Source of the DNA: VMSU01 sp031400755
Lineage (GTDB): Bacteria; Desulfobacterota; Desulfobulbia; Desulfobulbales; VMSU01
Direction of reading: 5' to 3'
Assembly (NCBI GenBank): GCA_031400755.1
Contig: JANNQL010000186.1
Coordinates: 1 to 44,917 of the forward strand
Length of the DNA stretch: 44,917 nucleotides
Shown: piece after piece, positions 25,473 to 34,579 of the stretch
How positions within the stretch are numbered: position 1 is the first letter of the stretch
Layout of the letters: each line of letters opens with the position of its first letter
The notes under the pieces: model-generated
Told to the model about the DNA's origin: nothing
The model's database searches: none
The model's input: only the letters and a program-made list of their open reading frames with translations
Program-made: the position numbers and the translations under genes

Positions 25473-26382
25473 TCGTTACGCCTGTAGCCTGCCCAAAAAT
25501 GAAGATGTAAAAATCCTGATCGTTGACGACGACCCCTTTGTCTTGCAGGTCACCAAGAGTATTATCGCCGCCAATGGCTTTGCCATCGACACCGCCAGCG
25601 ATGGCCAGCAGGCGATAACAAAATTGAAGAGTGACCATTTTGCAATCATCATCACCGATATAAATATGCCGAACATGGACGGCATGCAATTATTACGGTA
25701 TGTCAAGGACCACCACCCAAAAATCGGCGTCATTGTTGTCACGGGCTTAAGCGAGCAGTATTCCTATATTGATGTAATCAACGCCGGCGCCATTGATTAC
25801 ATGACCAAACCCTATGATAACTCTGAACTTCTGGCCAAATTACGGCGGGTGATCCGTGAGCAGACCCTAATCAACGAACTGGAAAAACGCTCGACTTCCG
25901 ACGCCCTCACCACCCTCTACAACCGGCGCCACTTCGACACCAAGATCGTTGATGAAGTCCATCGGGCCATCCGTCAAGATTACAAGATCTTCCTGTCGTT
26001 GATCGATGTGGATTGTTTCAAGGGCTATAACGACACCTTTGGTCACCAGGCAGGCGACAACCTTCTGGCGGCATTAGGCCACATCCTGAGGAACTACGCG
26101 CGACGGGGAGTTGACTGGGCCTTTCGTTACGGCGGCGACGAGTTCGCGATCATCATCACCCAGACCACCATAGAGCAGGCCATAAAAATTAATGAACGTG
26201 TCCTTTCCACCTATAAGGAATACGATTTCGGCAACACCAGCCTAAGTTGCGGGGTTGGCGAGTTCAGTCGCGACCAGGTGTTGTCATGGCAGGAAAATAT
26301 CAACCACTTCATCAAACGGGTCGACATGGCCCTCTACGAGGCCAAAAACGCTGGCCGTGGCCGCATCGTCTGGACCGATTAG
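25465..26382 (+). CDS. Response regulator with GGDEF diguanylate cyclase output
   Basis: The start at 25465 (MSDRYACSL) is placed by GGGGGTGAG 8 nt upstream; GTG 25456 and ATG 25462 are alternatives. The N-terminal receiver domain has the acidic pocket IVDDDP (about 20-25), the phospho-acceptor Asp65 in ITDINMPNMDG, and Lys near TKPYD. The C-terminal GGDEF domain reads FRYGGDEFAIIIT, so the active-site GGDEF is intact. RGVD five residues earlier is the RxxD inhibitory site for product feedback. It should turn two GTP into c-di-GMP when phosphorylated. The cognate kinase is not adjacent; the PAS kinase at 29-31 kb is a candidate only by proximity. The start overlaps trmL by 8 nt. Confidence 0.94.
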   Translation: MSDRYACSLPKNEDVKILIVDDDPFVLQVTKSIIAANGFAIDTASDGQQAITKLKSDHFAIIITDINMPNMDGMQLLRYVKDHHPKIGVIVVTGLSEQYSYIDVINAGAIDYMTKPYDNSELLAKLRRVIREQTLINELEKRSTSDALTTLYNRRHFDTKIVDEVHRAIRQDYKIFLSLIDVDCFKGYNDTFGHQAGDNLLAALGHILRNYARRGVDWAFRYGGDEFAIIITQTTIEQAIKINERVLSTYKEYDFGNTSLSCGVGEFSRDQVLSWQENINHFIKRVDMALYEAKNAGRGRIVWTD

Positions 26383-27972
26383 TCATTTTTTTTCAAGGCG
26401 GGCGGCATAGTCTTTGGCCCAGGCCAAGGCGCGGTCCTTGGTCATCCCCGGTTCCACCGCCCGCTCCTCAAGAAGGGCGTCAAGAATTTGCTTGAAAACC
26501 GGCCCAGGGGTAAGATGCAACGTCTGAATCAGGTCATGGCCGGTCAACAAAGGCTTGTCCATAATGGGCTTAAGCCGCACCTGATACGTTTGATAGACCT
26601 CGGCAAAAAGCGCCGCCACTCCCTCTTCCATGCCCTCAGGCTTACCAGTGCCCTGGCCGGCCAGACTATCAGCCATCACCAGCAGAAAAAGCCCGATCAG
26701 ATCCTCCCCTGCCGCCTTGACCAGCTTCAAAATGGCCCTTGGGGTAATGCCGGTCTGCCTCTTGGCATTATGCAGATGAAAGGGCCACATGTGCTGCTTC
26801 ACCAATTGCCTGATGCGCCGAGTGTCCTCATTGCTCCAATGAAGGCGGCCGGCAATGTCTTCGAGGAGGGCGACGCCGGCCTCATCATGATTATAAAAGG
26901 TAATCCGGCCCTTTTTTTCAGCACAGGTCGTGGTCTTACCAAGGTCATGAAAAAGGGCAGCGTATTTCAGGCGGACCGTTTGCCGGGGGGCGCTCAACAA
27001 ATACACCGAAATATCATGCCCCCAGCTCGGATCCTGGTCCGTCCCCCCCTGCGCTGGAAAAAAGGCGCTCGGCTCATGGATGACCCGCTCGATCTGCCGC
27101 AAGGTCTCAAGGCTATGGCTAAAGACATCAAGATGATGGCTGGACGGCTGGAGCAGCCCCACCCCATGGGCGAGTTCAGGGAAAAGTTGGAAGAGCAGGC
27201 CGCTACTGACCATCTCCTGAATGGTCGGATAACATTGACCACAGGCCAGGATTTTATCGAGTTCGACCGCAATCCGCTCGCCACTGACCCGACTGATCAA
27301 CGTGGCCTGGCGAACTATGGCGGCCTGGGTCAGCGGTTCGATCAGCCAAGCAAAGGCAGCCCGAAAACGATAGGCCCTTAACATCCGCAATGGATCTGCC
27401 GCAAAGGCCTTTGGGTGGGCCAGACGAATGACGCCGTCAGCAAGATCGGCCAGCCCGCCCAGGGGATCAATGACCAGGCCGCCATTGGCCAGAGAGCGCC
27501 TAGCGCTGTCAAAGCCCACGGCCATGGCATTGACCGAGAAATCACGGCGGCCCAGATCCGCCTCAATGCTGGCAGTCCCTTCCCTAAATTGACTGATATC
27601 GAGGCAGAACTCCCCCCACACCACCCGGGCCACTCCCTCTTCCGGGGACAACGGCACAAAAGCAGCGCCTAAGGTCGCAGCCAGCTCACGGGCAAAGGCC
27701 AAGGCCCCGGTGGCGATGGTGATATCGACATCAGCCGGGACCAGGCCAAGCAGCCAGTCCCGCACCACCCCACCGCTAAAATATAGCGGCAGACGCCTGC
27801 GACCGGAGACTGCGGCCAGAGCGTGCAGGAGTTTTTCAGGCAAAGGGGCCAGGACCGCATCGGCAAGACTCGGTCCAGTCCTAGTTTGCTTCTGTTCAAT
27901 GCCCCCTTGCGGGCTACGATAGAACCGATTCTTTCCTTGACTTTCATTGAGGGGAAATGACATAGTCACCAT
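26383..27972 (-). CDS. tRNA nucleotidyltransferase / poly(A) polymerase family with HD domain
   Basis: This 529-residue class II nucleotidyltransferase has FSGGVVRDWLLG and PADVDITIATG, whose two aspartates bind the catalytic metals. GRRDFSVNAMAV and DPLRMLRAYRFRAAF follow; the latter is the fingers region that reads the nucleotide. An HD-type domain follows (ALFHDLGKTTT, YNHDEAGV), as in bacterial CCA enzymes with phosphohydrolase activity. It probably adds or repairs the tRNA 3' CCA end, or only part of it, since deltaproteobacteria often split CC- and A-adding. The class cannot be set by eye. It is convergent with the GGDEF gene, with no space between the two stop codons. A second in-frame ATG at 27963 is an alternative start. 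Confidence 0.88.
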   Translation of the reverse strand: MVTMSFPLNESQGKNRFYRSPQGGIEQKQTRTGPSLADAVLAPLPEKLLHALAAVSGRRRLPLYFSGGVVRDWLLGLVPADVDITIATGALAFARELAATLGAAFVPLSPEEGVARVVWGEFCLDISQFREGTASIEADLGRRDFSVNAMAVGFDSARRSLANGGLVIDPLGGLADLADGVIRLAHPKAFAADPLRMLRAYRFRAAFAWLIEPLTQAAIVRQATLISRVSGERIAVELDKILACGQCYPTIQEMVSSGLLFQLFPELAHGVGLLQPSSHHLDVFSHSLETLRQIERVIHEPSAFFPAQGGTDQDPSWGHDISVYLLSAPRQTVRLKYAALFHDLGKTTTCAEKKGRITFYNHDEAGVALLEDIAGRLHWSNEDTRRIRQLVKQHMWPFHLHNAKRQTGITPRAILKLVKAAGEDLIGLFLLVMADSLAGQGTGKPEGMEEGVAALFAEVYQTYQVRLKPIMDKPLLTGHDLIQTLHLTPGPVFKQILDALLEERAVEPGMTKDRALAWAKDYAARLEKK

Positions 27973-28057
27973 ACATCGTCATATATTTGATTATCAAGAA
28001 CATGACATCATCCCGTAGGGACCACGTCTTCAACCATCTGCTTTAAAGACATCAATC

Positions 28058-29005
28058 ATGAAACCTTTCCCAATCAAACGAATCCCCTTCAAGCTGATCG
28101 ACCGCGATGACCATACTTTTTGCCTCATGCCCTTTGATGAGCAACCCGGCCAGGCACTCACCCGGCACATCGCCCGCCTTGGCTGCCTCCACCCCCCCTT
28201 GGTCAAGGAGACTGCGGCCGGGGCCTTCCTGATCGTAGCAGGACGAAAGAGGCTGCGGATCGTCGGCGACCTGCTCAAGTGCGCCAGCTGTGACTGTCTG
28301 GTCGTGCCGATGGAGTTCGATGCGCTTTCAACCCTGGCCCTGGCCCTGGAAGAGGCCCTGCTGAGCGGGCCGATCAGCCCGCTGGCCAAATCGATATTTT
28401 TCAAAAAGGCCCTCACCCTCTGCCCACCAGAAGAGGCGGCCCGCCGCTTCTTACCACTCCTGGGTCTGGCCCCCCACCCCTATCACCTGCAACAAATCGT
28501 CGCCTTGTCCTCCCTGGAACAGCCCCTGGCCCTGGCCCTGCACGAAGGCAAGCTTGATGAAAAGACGGCTGCTGCCATGCACGACCTTTCCTTTCGGGAC
28601 CGGCTCGCCCTCTTTGACCTGATCGACACCCTGCAACTGAGCGTCAGCAACCAGCGCAAAATCGTCGCCATCTGTCAGGACTTGGCCAAACGCCATGACA
28701 CCTCAATCCATGCCTTCCTCTCAGGGCTTGAAATCAAAGAAATCATCGACCACCCAGAGGCCAACCTGCCTCAGAAAACCGCCCAGGTCATGCGTTTTAT
28801 CAGTCGAAAACATGCCCCGAACCTGGCGGCAGCGGAAAAAGAATTTGTCGAACTGAGCAACCGGCTCAATCTGCCCAAAGGGTTCAGTGTGAACCACGCC
28901 CCGGCCTTTGAAAAAGACGAAGTGACACTGACTGCGACCTTCGAGGACCAAGCCGCCTTTACCAAGGTCTGGCCCGAACTCGCCACCATCCTACTCCAAA
29001 AATAG
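28058..29005 (+). CDS. ParB-like protein (ParB/Spo0J N-terminal domain)
   Basis: This 315-residue protein begins with a ParB-type N-terminal domain: ALTRHIARLGCLHPPLVKE, then FLIVAGRKRLRIV. That corresponds to the family pattern of a helix, G-x-xxPP-x-V and GxRRL. A helical middle part (about 100-200; HLQQIVALSSLEQPLALALHEGKLDE) looks like the ParB HTH that reads parS. The C-terminus is different from chromosomal ParB and ends with LTATFEDQAAFTKVWPEL. No parA is next to it and its position, alone between a CCA-type gene and a kinase gene, does not suggest a partition locus. It may be a DNA-binding regulator derived from ParB. No ribosome site was recognised. Confidence 0.75.
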   Translation: MKPFPIKRIPFKLIDRDDHTFCLMPFDEQPGQALTRHIARLGCLHPPLVKETAAGAFLIVAGRKRLRIVGDLLKCASCDCLVVPMEFDALSTLALALEEALLSGPISPLAKSIFFKKALTLCPPEEAARRFLPLLGLAPHPYHLQQIVALSSLEQPLALALHEGKLDEKTAAAMHDLSFRDRLALFDLIDTLQLSVSNQRKIVAICQDLAKRHDTSIHAFLSGLEIKEIIDHPEANLPQKTAQVMRFISRKHAPNLAAAEKEFVELSNRLNLPKGFSVNHAPAFEKDEVTLTATFEDQAAFTKVWPELATILLQK

Positions 29006-29010
29006 CCCCA

Positions 29011-31122
29011 CTATTTGAGCAGGGCGGCTGGCAGACGAATGATAAAGGTCGCCCCCTGTCCCGGCACACCGTGTGCCGAGATTTCGCCACCGTGGCGGGC
29101 CACAATCTTCTGACAGGTCGTCAGCCCCATGCCGGTCCCCTCGTATTCACGACGGCTGTGCAGCCTTTCCAGCGGTTTGAAGATCCTCTCGGCATCCTGG
29201 GGGGCAAAACCAATTCCATTATCCTGAATCAGGATCTCATAAAAGTCATCGCCAACCAACTCCCCCTGCAACACCACCAAAGGCTGACCATCCGTTTTCC
29301 GATATTTCAAGGCATTGGCGATGATATTTTGGAACAATTGCCGGAGCTGGACCCGATCCCCGCCCAAGCGTCCGAGTTTACCGACCTCGATTCGGGCATG
29401 GCTCTCCTTGATCCGCTCTTCAAGACTCTGCAGGACTTCGTGGACCAAGTCGGCCAAGTCGATTTCCTCATAGGGCCTGGCCCCTGAGGTTATCTGGGAC
29501 AGGGCCAGGAAACCATCAATGAGCTGCCGCATATGTTCGGCCGCTGAACCGATCCGCCGCAAATATTCTTGACCCTTGCCCTCAAGCTGGGAATTGTACC
29601 TTTTGATCAAGCGCTCGCTGAAGGCCGTGATCAGCATCAACGGTTCCTTCAGATCATGAGAGGCCACATGGGCAAACTGATCAAGCGCCTGATTAGAGTC
29701 GGCCAGGCGTGTGGTCAGGTCCACCAGGGCCTGCTCAGTCTGCCGGCGGACGGCTATCTCTTTCTTGAGCTGCTGATTGGCGGTCTGCAGTTCAACGGTC
29801 CGTTCATCAACCAACTCGGCCAGACGAAAATGATGCCGTTCCAGCTCGGCCTCGGCCATCTTCAAGTCAGTAATGTCGGATGAGACGCCATCGGCATACC
29901 ACTCGCCATCCTGCTCATCAATGCGGCTGGCCCGTTCGTGGAGCCAGACCCAGCTGCCATCCTTTTTTTGAAAACGATACTTCACATCATAATTTTTGGT
30001 CCCATCCTCTTCCCCGTGTATCAGGCCACCGGGCATTTGCCGGAGTAAGCGCCGCAAGGCCGTGCCCGCCGGCAGATGGGAGGCAAAAAATAGGGTGAAT
30101 TCATTGCGGACCAGATCCCTATCGTCAGGGTGGATCCTTAAGCGACGGATCGATTCCGCCCCCTGCATTTCCAGGGCTGAATAACCGTAAATCTTCTGGG
30201 CATTGGGGCTGACAAAGACAAAGTCACCATCCTGATTAACGCGCCAGGTAACATCCGGCACATTCTCGATCAGGGAACGATAATGCCGCTCGCTGTCGCG
30301 CAAGGCCCGCTCCGCCATCCGGCGCTCGGTGACGTCCTGGAGAATGACAATGCCGCCGCTGGACTCATGGTTGATATCGCCAAGAAAAGTCCCGTTGACA
30401 ATGATACTGCGAGGTTCACCATGAATGACGAGATCAATCTCGATACCGGTCACCCCTCGCTGCATCTGTAAAAAATCGTTCAAGACGGCGGCGGCGCGAA
30501 ACTCATCCCCCAAGACCTCATAACAATTCTTGCCGATATGGTCCTTGCCGCTGATTCTAAAAAAATGGTCGAAGGACTGGTTGGTTTCAAGCAGACGCAG
30601 ATCGCGGTCAATGATAAAGGCAGGCTCGGCCATCCGTTTAAAAATCGAATAATACCGCCGCCGCTCCTGAAGGATAAAACGGTTGGCCTCCCGCAGTTTC
30701 TTGTGAAAGGCCATGGTCTGCAGATGGGCCGACTCAGTGGCCACGCCCCGCAAGAAGGCATCAAAGTAATCGAACAGAATAGATGCCGGCTCCAGATGGC
30801 CCAGACAATGTTGCCTAAAAAGCTCACGAATCTGGCAGCCCAAGACAAAGCGCTGATCAAAATCAAGTCCTGTATCCCTGCCGGTTTGAGTAAACCCACG
30901 GCCAAGCGTCAGGGCGGACGCCACCAGACCATCGGGCAGAGAGGAGATGTTCAAGCAACCAGCGAGGTCAGCGGCAATGGAGGACAGCAATGGGGAAAAC
31001 AGGGCGGCATCGATGGTGGAGTGGCCAGCGGCGGTACGCCGAAAGGCCTTGGCAAAGGCCTCACGCACAGAGGCAAGCCCGGTGGTGGGAAAATCGGCTC
31101 TCTTCAAGTCAGGATCGACCAT
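29011..31122 (-). CDS. PAS-domain sensor histidine kinase
   Basis: The start at 31122 (MVDPDLKRADF) follows AAGGAGAGCT; an upstream frame extension lacks such a site. The 703-residue protein has an all-helical N-terminal region (about 1-155, unlike common sensor folds), PAS 1 (about 157-267), PAS 2 with PAC (about 279-420), a coiled coil (about 422-482), and a HisKA domain with phospho-acceptor His489 in ASHDLKEP. The HATPase follows, with NIIANALKYR (N box), IQDNGIGF (G1) and GTGMGLTTCQKI (G2). No TM segment is present, so it senses a cytoplasmic signal. No receiver domain or adjacent regulator is seen, making it an orphan. It lies 5 nt from the stop of the convergent ParB-like gene. Confidence 0.93.
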   Translation of the reverse strand: MVDPDLKRADFPTTGLASVREAFAKAFRRTAAGHSTIDAALFSPLLSSIAADLAGCLNISSLPDGLVASALTLGRGFTQTGRDTGLDFDQRFVLGCQIRELFRQHCLGHLEPASILFDYFDAFLRGVATESAHLQTMAFHKKLREANRFILQERRRYYSIFKRMAEPAFIIDRDLRLLETNQSFDHFFRISGKDHIGKNCYEVLGDEFRAAAVLNDFLQMQRGVTGIEIDLVIHGEPRSIIVNGTFLGDINHESSGGIVILQDVTERRMAERALRDSERHYRSLIENVPDVTWRVNQDGDFVFVSPNAQKIYGYSALEMQGAESIRRLRIHPDDRDLVRNEFTLFFASHLPAGTALRRLLRQMPGGLIHGEEDGTKNYDVKYRFQKKDGSWVWLHERASRIDEQDGEWYADGVSSDITDLKMAEAELERHHFRLAELVDERTVELQTANQQLKKEIAVRRQTEQALVDLTTRLADSNQALDQFAHVASHDLKEPLMLITAFSERLIKRYNSQLEGKGQEYLRRIGSAAEHMRQLIDGFLALSQITSGARPYEEIDLADLVHEVLQSLEERIKESHARIEVGKLGRLGGDRVQLRQLFQNIIANALKYRKTDGQPLVVLQGELVGDDFYEILIQDNGIGFAPQDAERIFKPLERLHSRREYEGTGMGLTTCQKIVARHGGEISAHGVPGQGATFIIRLPAALLK

Positions 31123-31158
31123 AGCTCTCCTTGACCAAACAGCCACTGTCAGGAAAAA

Positions 31159-31183
31159 GGTGGATGCGCTGCGCTTATCCACC
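31159..31183 (+). repeat. REP-type hairpin between der and the kinase gene
   Basis: Arms GGTGGAT and ATCCACC surround GCGCTGCGCTT. The GTGG foot and GC-rich loop match the other REP-like hairpins of the window. It may also end the der transcript. Confidence 0.55.
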
Positions 31184-31204
31184 CTTGGCATACGGACTTA
31201 TCTT

Positions 31205-32593
31205 TTACATCGCCCCGGCAGGCCCGCTTTTCCCATAGTCTTGCCGCTGCCGTTCCTTCAAAATGATATGCAGCGAGGTGTGGTCCAGCCCCAACTCGGT
31301 GCGGAACTGGTTTACCAGATAGCGAAAATAGGAAAAATGGACCCCCTTGGGGTAGTTGACATAGATGATAAAGGTCGGCGGCTTAATGGCGACCTGGGTG
31401 GTGTAGTAGAACTTCAAGCGCTTGGCCTGATGCATGGCCGGGGGATGGGACTCCACCGCTTTCTGCAAGACCCGGTTCAAGCGGCCGGTGGTGACGGTGG
31501 TCGAAAACTGAGTAAATATCTTGTCGATCACCCCAAAAATCTTATTGACTCCCTGGCCGGTCATGGCCGACAGGGTGACGGTGGGCGCGTAGCCGATAAA
31601 GCGGGTGGCCATTTCAACTTCATTGAGCAGCCATTTCTGCCGTTTCGGGTCATTCTTCAACATGTCCCATTTATTGAGGACAACGAGACAGGCCCGCCCG
31701 CGCTCGACCGAATAGCCGATGACCTTGGTGTCCTGCTCGGTAATGCCCTCAACGGCGTCAATCAGGATCAGGGCAATATCGCACTGCTCCATGGAACTCA
31801 AGGCCCGCATCACCGAAAATTTTTCAACCTTGCCGTAAACCTTGCCCTTACGCCGTATCCCTGCCGTATCAATCAGCAAATACTGACGGCCATTATGCTC
31901 AAGCATGGTGTCAACTGAGTCACGAGTGGTGCCTGGCACCTCGGAGACCACCATCCGGTCTTCGCCCAGCAGACGATTAACCAGGGATGATTTGCCGACA
32001 TTGGGCCGGCCGATAAAGGCCAGGCGGATGGCGTCAGTCTTGACTTCCTCTTCAGGGGCCGGTTGATCAATACGCTTGACCAACTCCTCTAAGAAATCAT
32101 TCAGGCCATAGCCATGCGAGGCGGATACCGGCCACAGTTGGGGAACGCCCAAGGCATAAAAAGGCGCCAACCGTCCCTGCTCCTGGGCCATGGTGTCAAT
32201 CTTATTGACCAGGAAGAACAGCGGCTTCTTGGCCTTGCGCAACTGGGCGATCACTTCATAATCGTCCCGGGTCAAGCCCTCCTTGCCATCCATGATTAAG
32301 ACGATCATGTCGGCGTCAGCCACCGCCTGCCAGCTCTGCTCACGGATCAGGGCGGAAATCTTCATCTCAGGGTCATCCGGAATTGCCGAGGTGAGATCAA
32401 ACTCAATGCCGCCGGTATCAACCAGGATAAACGTCTTATCGTCAAAGACCACCCGCTCAAAATGCCGATCGCGAGTCACCCCTGGGGTTGAATCAATAAT
32501 CGCCTTGTTCAACCGGGTGATCCGGTTAAAAAGTGACGATTTCCCAACATTAGGGCGTCCAACTAAGGCGACAATTTGCAGTTTATCGGGCAT
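31205..32593 (-). CDS. der: Ribosome biogenesis GTPase Der (EngA)
   Basis: This 462-residue protein has two tandem G domains, the mark of Der. The first has GRPNVGKS at 12-19 and DTGG for G3. The second begins at about residue 180 with GRPNVGKSSLVNRLLGEDR, then DTAG and NKWD. A KH-like C-terminal domain follows (HFSYFRYLVNQFRTELGL). Der acts in 50S ribosome assembly and is essential in most bacteria. It is the last gene of the envelope operon, 7 nt after amgK. It ends with KSGPAGAM, a normal C-terminus. Confidence 0.97.
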   Translation of the reverse strand: MPDKLQIVALVGRPNVGKSSLFNRITRLNKAIIDSTPGVTRDRHFERVVFDDKTFILVDTGGIEFDLTSAIPDDPEMKISALIREQSWQAVADADMIVLIMDGKEGLTRDDYEVIAQLRKAKKPLFFLVNKIDTMAQEQGRLAPFYALGVPQLWPVSASHGYGLNDFLEELVKRIDQPAPEEEVKTDAIRLAFIGRPNVGKSSLVNRLLGEDRMVVSEVPGTTRDSVDTMLEHNGRQYLLIDTAGIRRKGKVYGKVEKFSVMRALSSMEQCDIALILIDAVEGITEQDTKVIGYSVERGRACLVVLNKWDMLKNDPKRQKWLLNEVEMATRFIGYAPTVTLSAMTGQGVNKIFGVIDKIFTQFSTTVTTGRLNRVLQKAVESHPPAMHQAKRLKFYYTTQVAIKPPTFIIYVNYPKGVHFSYFRYLVNQFRTELGLDHTSLHIILKERQRQDYGKSGPAGAM

Positions 32594-32600
32594 GATGAAT

Positions 32601-33629
32601 TTAGTTTTCCCGCCGCCGTGCGGCTACCTGGCCCACCAAGTCATAAAGGACCGGATAGTCAGCGGCCATAGCAGTATCGGCCAATAAGGTTAATAAGCGT
32701 TCAAGGCTAGGGTCGATATATTGTCTGAAAAACTCCTTGCCCCTCTCCAAAACCAGAAAGGCATAGGCCCCAAGGACCTGCAGGTTACGCTGCAGGGCAA
32801 TATGATAATAGTCCTCCATAAAATGGGCCGGGTCAAGGGAAATATAGGTCGCCGCCTGCTGGAGGTAGAGACTGATCAGCTCACGCTTGATCTCATCATT
32901 TAAGCTAACATAAGGATCGTTTAAGAGGGCCGCCAGATCGTAGGCCAAGGGCCCAAAGCGCGCCCCCTGGAAGTCAATCACCCGCAGCCTCTCCCCAACC
33001 ACCATCAGGTTGCGTGACTGAAAATCCCGGTGCATGAGATAGGTGGCCGGACACTGACTGATGCGTTCGGCCAGGGCCAGGAATTCTTCATGCAAGCCGG
33101 TCGGCAACCTCGGCAGACCCATAAACTTGCTGCAAAACTCTCTTGCGAAATAGTTGGATTCCCGGTTTATCATCAACTCCCGATCATAGCGGGGGGTGTC
33201 CCAACACCACTGGGTCTGAAAACCTTTGCTTGCCCCAAGCTGAAAGTTGGCCAGAATGACGACTGCCTGTCGATAGAACTCATTCGTCGCCCCCTCACCC
33301 CCGGCCTGGAACTCATGAAAGAGGAGCCGGTCCCCAAGATCTTCAAAGAGGACAGCCCCGCTCGCTTGGTCATAGGCAAAGATCTCAGGCACCGGCACCC
33401 CGCTTTGCCAAAGATGCCTACCGATCAAGTAGGTGGAATAGGCCTCGGCCCGGGCCCGGGCCAGGGTCGGCGAAGGAAACACGGCAAGACATGAACGCCC
33501 GCCCAGACCAATCCGACAAAAGGGGCGGTCTGAGCCATCACCGGACAAGGGCGTCAGAGTGTCCCACGCAGAACTGAGTCCGGCTTGCTGAAGCAGTCTC
33601 GGAATGACTGTAATCTGTCTTTCATCCAT
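32601..33629 (-). CDS. amgK: AmgK-like sugar kinase (aminoglycoside phosphotransferase fold)
   Basis: This 342-residue kinase has the APH fold: AVLFEDLGDRLL in the hinge, YLMHRDFQSRNLMV (catalytic Asp and Asn) and LRVIDFQGARFGPLAYDLAALL (metal-binding DFQ with the following conserved segment). AmgK phosphorylates MurNAc and GlcNAc at the anomeric position, the first step of the MurNAc salvage route that bypasses MurA/MurB. The adjacent upstream gene encodes a nucleotidyltransferase of the MurU type, the expected partner, so substrate assignment rests on this pairing. It is 53 nt from that gene and 7 nt from der. The symbol is given by family and context, not proof of substrate. Confidence 0.8.
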   Translation of the reverse strand: MDERQITVIPRLLQQAGLSSAWDTLTPLSGDGSDRPFCRIGLGGRSCLAVFPSPTLARARAEAYSTYLIGRHLWQSGVPVPEIFAYDQASGAVLFEDLGDRLLFHEFQAGGEGATNEFYRQAVVILANFQLGASKGFQTQWCWDTPRYDRELMINRESNYFAREFCSKFMGLPRLPTGLHEEFLALAERISQCPATYLMHRDFQSRNLMVVGERLRVIDFQGARFGPLAYDLAALLNDPYVSLNDEIKRELISLYLQQAATYISLDPAHFMEDYYHIALQRNLQVLGAYAFLVLERGKEFFRQYIDPSLERLLTLLADTAMAADYPVLYDLVGQVAARRREN

Positions 33630-33682
33630 GGTTACGGTTCAGGACATATAGGACAAATGCGACCTGTCATATGTCACCCGTC

Positions 33683-34579
33683 CTAATTAATAGGCGCATT
33701 AGCCACCAGACAATCCTTAAGCACCGCACCATTCGGGATTATCGCCCCATCCCAAACCACGACCCGGGTCAAATGGGCGCCGTCACCTATGCATACGCCG
33801 TCACCGACATATCCCCAGTCTTCCATAATCACATCCTGCCCAACCTTGACACCGTCGGCAAGACAAAAACATGGTTGCGAATCGCTTAGCAGGGCTTGGT
33901 GCAGATCAAGATAATCTTCTGGGGTGCCGATATCCTTCCAGAAATGCCCGGTGACTATGGCTGCCTGGATCATGCCACCTTTATCCAAATGCCCCTGATA
34001 GCGGTCAATGATCGAATAAAAACAAGAGGGTGGGATATCGTGCAGCAGAGAGGGCTGCAGGACATGGATACCGGTAAAGGCCAAGACGTCTTCATCAGAA
34101 TCGCCATGGCCGGGGGCAGCCTCTGGCCCTCTTTTTGAAAAGGCGCGGACCAGACCAGCACACACCTTAACCTTGTTGAACCTAGGGTAATCGTGCATGA
34201 CCATGGTCAACTGACATCCTGCCGCCAAATGCCGGGCGTAAATGGCACCATAATCGATATCGTGGTAAATATCACCATTGGTGATCAAGACCGGTTCGTC
34301 GCCGAAATGGCCAAGCGCCATTCGCATGCCGCCGCCGGTGCCCAGTTCCATCGGCTCACACTGCAGGATGATATCGGCTTGCCCCGAAAGCAGCGCCACC
34401 ATCTGGTCGGCCAAGTGGTAGGCGTTAACGATAATCTGAGCAAAACCAGCCGCCCTAAGTTGATTGATGGTGCGGAGCAATAAGGGCACGCCCATGACCG
34501 GAAATAACGGTTTGGGGCGCAGCAGAGAATAAGGACGTAGTCTGGTGCCCAGGCCAGCGGCCAGGATCATGGCCTTCAT
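33683..34579 (-). CDS. MurU-like NDP-sugar nucleotidyltransferase with C-terminal hexapeptide-type tail
   Basis: The start at 34579 overlaps the lpxI stop as ATGA (34579-34576), which fixes it; 298 aa. The N-terminus, MKAMILAAGLGTRLRPYSLL, is the nucleotide-binding signature of the GT-A pyrophosphorylase fold, followed by RPKPLFPVMGVPLL (substrate Lys). MurU makes UDP-MurNAc from MurNAc-1-P. This protein is longer than a typical MurU of about 225 residues. After about residue 215 it adds a stretch, VGQDVIMEDWGYVGDGVCIG, then further turns, like a left-handed beta-helix seen in mannose-1-P guanylyltransferases and GlmU. Activity on MurNAc-1-P is suggested by the amgK neighbour; another sugar phosphate is possible. 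Confidence 0.82.
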   Translation of the reverse strand: MKAMILAAGLGTRLRPYSLLRPKPLFPVMGVPLLLRTINQLRAAGFAQIIVNAYHLADQMVALLSGQADIILQCEPMELGTGGGMRMALGHFGDEPVLITNGDIYHDIDYGAIYARHLAAGCQLTMVMHDYPRFNKVKVCAGLVRAFSKRGPEAAPGHGDSDEDVLAFTGIHVLQPSLLHDIPPSCFYSIIDRYQGHLDKGGMIQAAIVTGHFWKDIGTPEDYLDLHQALLSDSQPCFCLADGVKVGQDVIMEDWGYVGDGVCIGDGAHLTRVVVWDGAIIPNGAVLKDCLVANAPIN

